32,520 nt of DNA, taken from contig CAUBQN010000004.1 of NCBI GenBank assembly GCA_958438125.1, forward strand, positions 1-32,520, read 5' to 3'. A program made the translations under genes and the position numbers. Under the pieces are notes generated by a model. It saw nothing but the letters and a program-made list of their open reading frames with translations. It did no database searches and had not been told where the DNA came from. This document shows, in pieces, positions 28,721 to 32,520 of this stretch (positions are counted from its first letter, which is position 1; every line of letters begins with the position of its first letter). The DNA comes from an uncultured Collinsella sp. GTDB lineage: Bacteria; Actinomycetota; Coriobacteriia; Coriobacteriales; Coriobacteriaceae.

Positions 28721-29862
28721 CGGCCCTCATCTCCTTGCGGTTTGGGAACGGTGGCAAACACGCGCCAGCCGCCGGCGCCGGCACGCGGACCGGCGGTGAA
28801 GGTGCCGTCAAGCGCCTCGACGCGCTCGCGCATGGAGGCGAGCCCCATGCCTTCTGCGACGTTGCTGCTGCTCGCCGGGGTCGCGTCCACGCCATCATCG
28901 GTAACGATGAGCTGGTAAAACGACGGATGCTCCATGCACCGCACGGTAATGGTTTTGGCATGGGCGTGGCGCATGGCGTTGGAAAGCGCCTCGCGCAGGA
29001 CCGCCGCAAAGCAGTTGGCGACATTTGCGGACGCATGCTCGGCCAAAACTTCAAGCTCAATCTGCGGGCCGCCGTCCGAGCGCGCGCCTTCAACAATGCG
29101 TTCGAGCTGCACGGAAAGGTCGACGGCGTTGTCGTTGAGCGCGTGGACGCTGGCGCGCACAAGCTGGAGCGCCTCGTCAACCGTGCGTTTAACGTCGGCG
29201 AAATCGGCGGCGACGCCAGGCTCGTCGGCGTGGACCACGCGTAGGGCTTCGGCCTGCAGTGAGGCGCGCGTGAGCTGGTGCCCGACGTTATCGTGGATCT
29301 CGCGCGCGATGCGGGCGCGTTCGGCGAGCGTCGCGAGCTCGACTTCGTAGTCCTGGCGGTCGGCGAGGTCGCGGTTGCGTGCCTCGAGTGCCAGGGCGCG
29401 TTCTTGCAGCTTGTCGCGGGTGCGACGCATGCGTTCCTGTTCGCGCTCCAGCTGCGCGGTGCGCAGCGACAGCAACGTGGCGGCGACCGAAAGGATGGCG
29501 GTTAGCAGCAGCGTTCGGGTGGTGAGCGCGCCGCCGCGAAGGTCCGCGACAAGCGCGCAGACAAACACGGCGCCAATCGCCAGCGCGGGCCAGATGCGTT
29601 CACGGCGCACGCGTCGCGCGATGTCATAGAGGGCGAGAGGCGCAAACGGCACAAACGGCGGCACGAAGACAGCCGCGATGATGTAAACGTAACTTGCGGT
29701 CTTGCTTGCGCGGCGCGTGCGTTCCCCCTGTGCGACCTCGGCCAGTGAGGTGGCAATAACGCCAAGGCAAAACGCCGCGACCAGGTGAGCGTCCACAGCA
29801 AGGCCCATGGCAGCCGCAATACAGCACGCCAGAACGATCGATTTGTCGAAAAGCCTGTTCAT
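28717..29862 (-). CDS. Sensor histidine kinase (HPK7 / NarX-like) with multi-helix membrane domain
   Basis: A 381-residue membrane kinase. Residues 1 to about 135 contain four to five hydrophobic segments with little extracellular loop, an intramembrane-sensing layout. A coiled coil follows (about 135-180, rich in Arg, Glu and Gln). The dimerisation box ERARIAREIHDNVGHQLT has the phospho-acceptor H190. The ATPase domain has LREALSNAMRHAHAKTI (N box), VTDDGVD and EGMGLASMRERVEALDG (G boxes). The frame is open up to 30024, but the ATG at 29862 begins the first membrane helix (MNRLFDKSIVLACC) and is chosen. It phosphorylates the overlapping response regulator. Small kinases of this design next to ABC exporters often sense cell-envelope stress or peptides; that is inference here. 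Confidence 0.92.
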   Translation of the reverse strand: MNRLFDKSIVLACCIAAAMGLAVDAHLVAAFCLGVIATSLAEVAQGERTRRASKTASYVYIIAAVFVPPFVPFAPLALYDIARRVRRERIWPALAIGAVFVCALVADLRGGALTTRTLLLTAILSVAATLLSLRTAQLEREQERMRRTRDKLQERALALEARNRDLADRQDYEVELATLAERARIAREIHDNVGHQLTRASLQAEALRVVHADEPGVAADFADVKRTVDEALQLVRASVHALNDNAVDLSVQLERIVEGARSDGGPQIELEVLAEHASANVANCFAAVLREALSNAMRHAHAKTITVRCMEHPSFYQLIVTDDGVDATPASSSNVAEGMGLASMRERVEALDGTFTAGPRAGAGGWRVFATVPKPQGDEGR

Positions 29863-30059
29863 ACGGGTATTGTACGCGAAGCCGCGCGTGGTGGAGGGAC
29901 CGCCTGCGCAACCGTGACATTCCTCCCACGCGGCAAAGCGGGGACATCGGCAGGCCGCACGGCCAAGCTCCGCACTCGTGACAAAGCTCACTGGCGCGCG
30001 CCGGCGGCTCCTGCGATGATGCAATCGTACCGGGCCGCAATCAACAGAAGGGCCGCCTC

Positions 30060-30998
30060 ATGACAGACATCGTCCACGTCGAAAACCTCGTCAAGCGCTA
30101 TGACGACCTTATTGCGCTCGACCACTTTAACCTGAGCATCGCCCCCGGCGAGATCTTTGGCCTGCTGGGCCCCAACGGCTCGGGCAAGACCACGTCCATC
30201 AACTGTATTCTGCAGCTGCTCGCCTACGACAAAGGCACTATCGAGCTGTTCGGCGAGCCCATGACGCCCGCCCGCTACGACCTCAAGCGCCGCATCGGCG
30301 TGGTCCCGCAGCAAGTTGCGGTGTTCGACGAGCTCACGGTGCGTGAGAACATCGACTATTTCTGCAGCCTTTACGTTAGCGACCGCAAGCGCCGCCGCGC
30401 GCTGGTGGACGAGGCGATCGACTTTGTCGGGCTGGGCGACTTTACCAAGTTTCGCCCCGGCAAGCTCTCGGGCGGCCTGGCGCGTCGCCTCAACATTGCC
30501 TGCGGCATTGCGCACAAGCCCGAGCTCATCTTCTTTGACGAGCCTACGGTGGCAGTCGACCCGCAGAGTCGCAACGCTATCCTGGAGGGCATCTGCCGCT
30601 TGCGCGACGAGGGCGCCACGGTGGTGTATACCAGCCATTACATGGAGGAAGTCGAGCAGATTTGCAGCCGCATCATGATCATGGACGGCGGACGTGTGCT
30701 GGCGCAGGGCACCAATGACGAGCTCAAACGCATGATTCAAATGGGCGAGCGCGTGACTGTCGAGGTCGGCGCCGTCGAGACCGCCACGGTCGAGCGGCTG
30801 CGCGCCCTCGAGCACGTGCTTTCGGTTGAGCTGTCCGGCGGCGAGCTCGTCTGCACCTGCGAAGCGAGCCCGCACAATCTGGTCGACATCCTCGACACGC
30901 TGCGCGCCGCCGATGTGGCGCTCGGCCGCGTGTGGAGCGAGCCGCCGACCCTCAACGACGTGTTCCTCGAGATCACCGGCCGCGAGCTGCGCGACTAG
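30060..30998 (+). CDS. ABC transporter ATP-binding protein (DrrA/CcmA-type exporter)
   Basis: A 312-residue ATPase of the ABC-2 exporter class. The nucleotide-binding domain has Walker A GLLGPNGSGKTTS (about residue 38), a Q-loop with VVPQQVAVFDEL, the signature LSGGLARRLNIACGIAHKPE and Walker B LIFFDEPTVAVDP, and the switch His in YTSHYMEE. The last about 85 residues form the C-terminal extension seen in drug-exporter ATPases. It powers the two following permeases. AGAAGGG lies upstream of the ATG. The gene starts 198 bases from the divergent kinase gene, so both may share a control region; I found no confident promoter hexamers there. Confidence 0.94.
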   Translation: MTDIVHVENLVKRYDDLIALDHFNLSIAPGEIFGLLGPNGSGKTTSINCILQLLAYDKGTIELFGEPMTPARYDLKRRIGVVPQQVAVFDELTVRENIDYFCSLYVSDRKRRRALVDEAIDFVGLGDFTKFRPGKLSGGLARRLNIACGIAHKPELIFFDEPTVAVDPQSRNAILEGICRLRDEGATVVYTSHYMEEVEQICSRIMIMDGGRVLAQGTNDELKRMIQMGERVTVEVGAVETATVERLRALEHVLSVELSGGELVCTCEASPHNLVDILDTLRAADVALGRVWSEPPTLNDVFLEITGRELRD

Positions 30999-31007
30999 GG
31001 GGCAGTC

Positions 31008-32195
31008 ATGTTCAACACCATCATCACTACGGTCAAGACGCTGCTGCGCCGAGCGAGTACATGGGTCTGGGGCGCGATCTTTCCCATCGCACTTTCCACG
31101 ATGTTCATGTTTATGTTTGCGAATCTGAGCTCCGACGGCACGGTCGACCCGGTACCGGTTGCCGTCATAGCGGGCGAGGCCTGGGACGCCTCGACCTTTA
31201 AGGACGTGGCGACGTCGCTTGCCAAAGAGAGCGACAATCAGCTGCTCGAGATCCACGAGTGCGACGACGCAGCCGATGCGAACCGTGCGCTTAAGGCCGG
31301 CGAGGTCGCGGGCATCTATACGGTCGACGACGCGGGCGCACCCAAGCTCACGTTGCTGTCGAGCTACGACAGCTCGCGTGCCTCAACGGTGCTCACTGAC
31401 CGCAGCATTCTGGAGACGGTGGCAAGCTCGTATACACAAAATGCCGAGCTCATGTCTCAGATTGCCCAGGACAACCCGGCGGCGCTCGCCGACCCGGAGG
31501 CGGTTGCGCGCGCCCTGTCGCTCGAGGGCGGCACCCGCCGCGTAAGCCTGACACGCACCACGCCCGATGGCACGGTCATCTACTATTACGCGCTCTTTGG
31601 CCTGGTCGCGATGATGTCTGCGGAGTTTGCCGCCTTGAGCGTCGTCGATCTGCAGCCCAATCTGTCGGGCCTTGGCGCGCGCCGCTGCGCGGGCGGTCTT
31701 TCCAAAACGGCGTCGCTGGCCGGTATCTTTGTGGGCTCGTGGCTGGTCTCCTTTGCCTCGATGGCGATCGCGATCGGCTACGTGCGCCTGGTTGTGGGCG
31801 TCGACTTTGGCGGGCGCGAGGGGCTGTGTCTGGTGGGCGGTGCCGCTTCCGCGCTTGCCGCCACGGGCTTGGGACTCTTTGTGGGCACGCTTCCCGTTAA
31901 GGGCGGCAAGGCATCCAAGTCGGGCATCCTCACAGGCTTTGCCACCACGTGCGCTTTGTTCGCTGGGCTCTACGGCGAACCGGCGATGGCGCTTGCCGAT
32001 GACGTCGCCCGCGCCTGTCCGGCCGAGTGCTGGCTCAACCCCGTCAAGCTCATCTGCGACATGTTCAACCGCCTGTATTTCTTTGAGGACCTGGATCCTT
32101 TTGCCGTTCGCGCCGGCGCACTGGTCCTCATGGCACTGCTGTTCGTTGCCGCCGCCACGCTGATCTTTGGAAGGAGCCGCTATGAGCACCTTTAA
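31008..32195 (+). CDS. ABC-2 type transporter permease
   Basis: A 395-residue membrane protein of the ABC-2 family. An N-terminal helix (WVWGAIFPIALSTMFMFMFANL, residues about 21-42) is followed by a large extracytoplasmic domain of about 140 residues. Then come five hydrophobic segments starting with VIYYYALFGLVAMMSAEFAALSVV. The layout (one helix, outer domain, five helices) is typical of YhgE/NatB-like exporter permeases. It follows the ATPase by 9 bases. Its 3' end overlaps the next permease by 14 bases, indicating coupled translation. The substrate is unknown; a lipid, peptide or drug is possible. Confidence 0.9.
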   Translation: MFNTIITTVKTLLRRASTWVWGAIFPIALSTMFMFMFANLSSDGTVDPVPVAVIAGEAWDASTFKDVATSLAKESDNQLLEIHECDDAADANRALKAGEVAGIYTVDDAGAPKLTLLSSYDSSRASTVLTDRSILETVASSYTQNAELMSQIAQDNPAALADPEAVARALSLEGGTRRVSLTRTTPDGTVIYYYALFGLVAMMSAEFAALSVVDLQPNLSGLGARRCAGGLSKTASLAGIFVGSWLVSFASMAIAIGYVRLVVGVDFGGREGLCLVGGAASALAATGLGLFVGTLPVKGGKASKSGILTGFATTCALFAGLYGEPAMALADDVARACPAECWLNPVKLICDMFNRLYFFEDLDPFAVRAGALVLMALLFVAAATLIFGRSRYEHL

Positions 32196-32520
32196 GACCG
32201 CGCTTCGCATGGCGCTCGCTCACCCGTTCTACCTGCTCATCTACACGGTGTTCATTTCGCTGATGGGCGTATTCATCGCGGCATCGGTGAGCTGGAACTC
32301 GTCGCAGCTCACCGAGTACAAGCCCTACGACGCCAACGTGATCGTGGTCGACCGCGATGGCAGTGATCTTTCGCGTGCGCTCACCAAGCACCTGGGGTCG
32401 CGCTTTGAGTTGGTCACGGGCGTCGGCGACGATACCTACGATCTTGCGGACGCGCTCTCCAAGAGCAACAGCGCCAAGGGTAGCGCCGACTGCGTGTTCT
32501 TTATCCCGGAGGGGTTTGAG
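32182..32520 (+). CDS. Second ABC-2 type transporter permease (partial, N-terminal)
   Basis: The first 113 residues of a permease cut by the window end. It starts MSTFKTALRMALAHPFYLLIYTVFISLMGVF..., with one membrane helix (about residues 15-35), then the start of an extracytoplasmic domain (YDANVIVVDRDGSDLSRALTKHL). The same plan occurs in the previous gene, so the two probably form a heterodimeric channel with the ATPase. AAGGAG lies 7 bases before the ATG, inside the upstream gene. Confidence 0.88.
   Translation, partial: MSTFKTALRMALAHPFYLLIYTVFISLMGVFIAASVSWNSSQLTEYKPYDANVIVVDRDGSDLSRALTKHLGSRFELVTGVGDDTYDLADALSKSNSAKGSADCVFFIPEGFE

Overview
The window looks like a chromosomal segment from a high-GC Gram-positive gut bacterium of the class Coriobacteriia, most probably Collinsella or a close relative. 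Supporting signs are GC-rich codon use, strong AGGAGG-type ribosome binding sites, an LPXTG surface protein made of pilin-type domains, a compact ferredoxin-type NiFe hydrogenase and a fused ECF ATPase. The genus is inferred from overall character; no 16S or other marker gene is present.

Left part (1-10213): the N-terminal part of glmU (minus, cut by the window edge) diverges from a three-gene ECF vitamin/metal uptake operon: EcfT, a double-ATPase EcfA1-EcfA2 fusion, and an S component. After a repeat-filled convergent gap come xthA (minus) and a divergent Sir2 deacylase. Next are a folP-folK fusion with a large low-complexity insert and a biotin-ligase-like protein that lacks its biotin-binding loop. 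The latter converges on coaX (minus). An initiator tRNA with its own promoter and terminator follows.

Middle (10214-19400): two tandem palindromes precede a 676-residue Old-Yellow-Enzyme/Fe-S/FAD oxidoreductase. An AT-rich stretch then carries an orphan IS3-OrfA-like HTH gene. A five-gene Ech-type (group 4) NiFe hydrogenase operon follows: a fused antiporter plus NuoH-like membrane protein, small subunit, NuoC-like subunit, catalytic large subunit and 2[4Fe-4S] ferredoxin subunit. It should couple ferredoxin oxidation and H2 formation to ion pumping.

Right part (19401-32520): a giant 2475-residue secreted, sortase-anchored adhesin (signal peptide, vWA domain, about 13 isopeptide pilin-type repeats, LPTTG) is preceded by a cluster of palindromic TGTCTCA sites. 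It is followed by a NarL-type two-component system (minus) and a divergent ABC exporter operon (ATPase, two ABC-2 permeases, the last cut by the window end).

The most unusual non-coding feature is a family of about 160-bp long palindromes with a terminator-like core and alternative arm sequences (A and B), interleaved with a 45-bp conserved tag (C). It recurs in three intergenic regions (4222-4706, 19424-19896, 27625-28036). Together with shorter palindromes at 9027, 10262 and 10344 it occupies most of the non-coding space.
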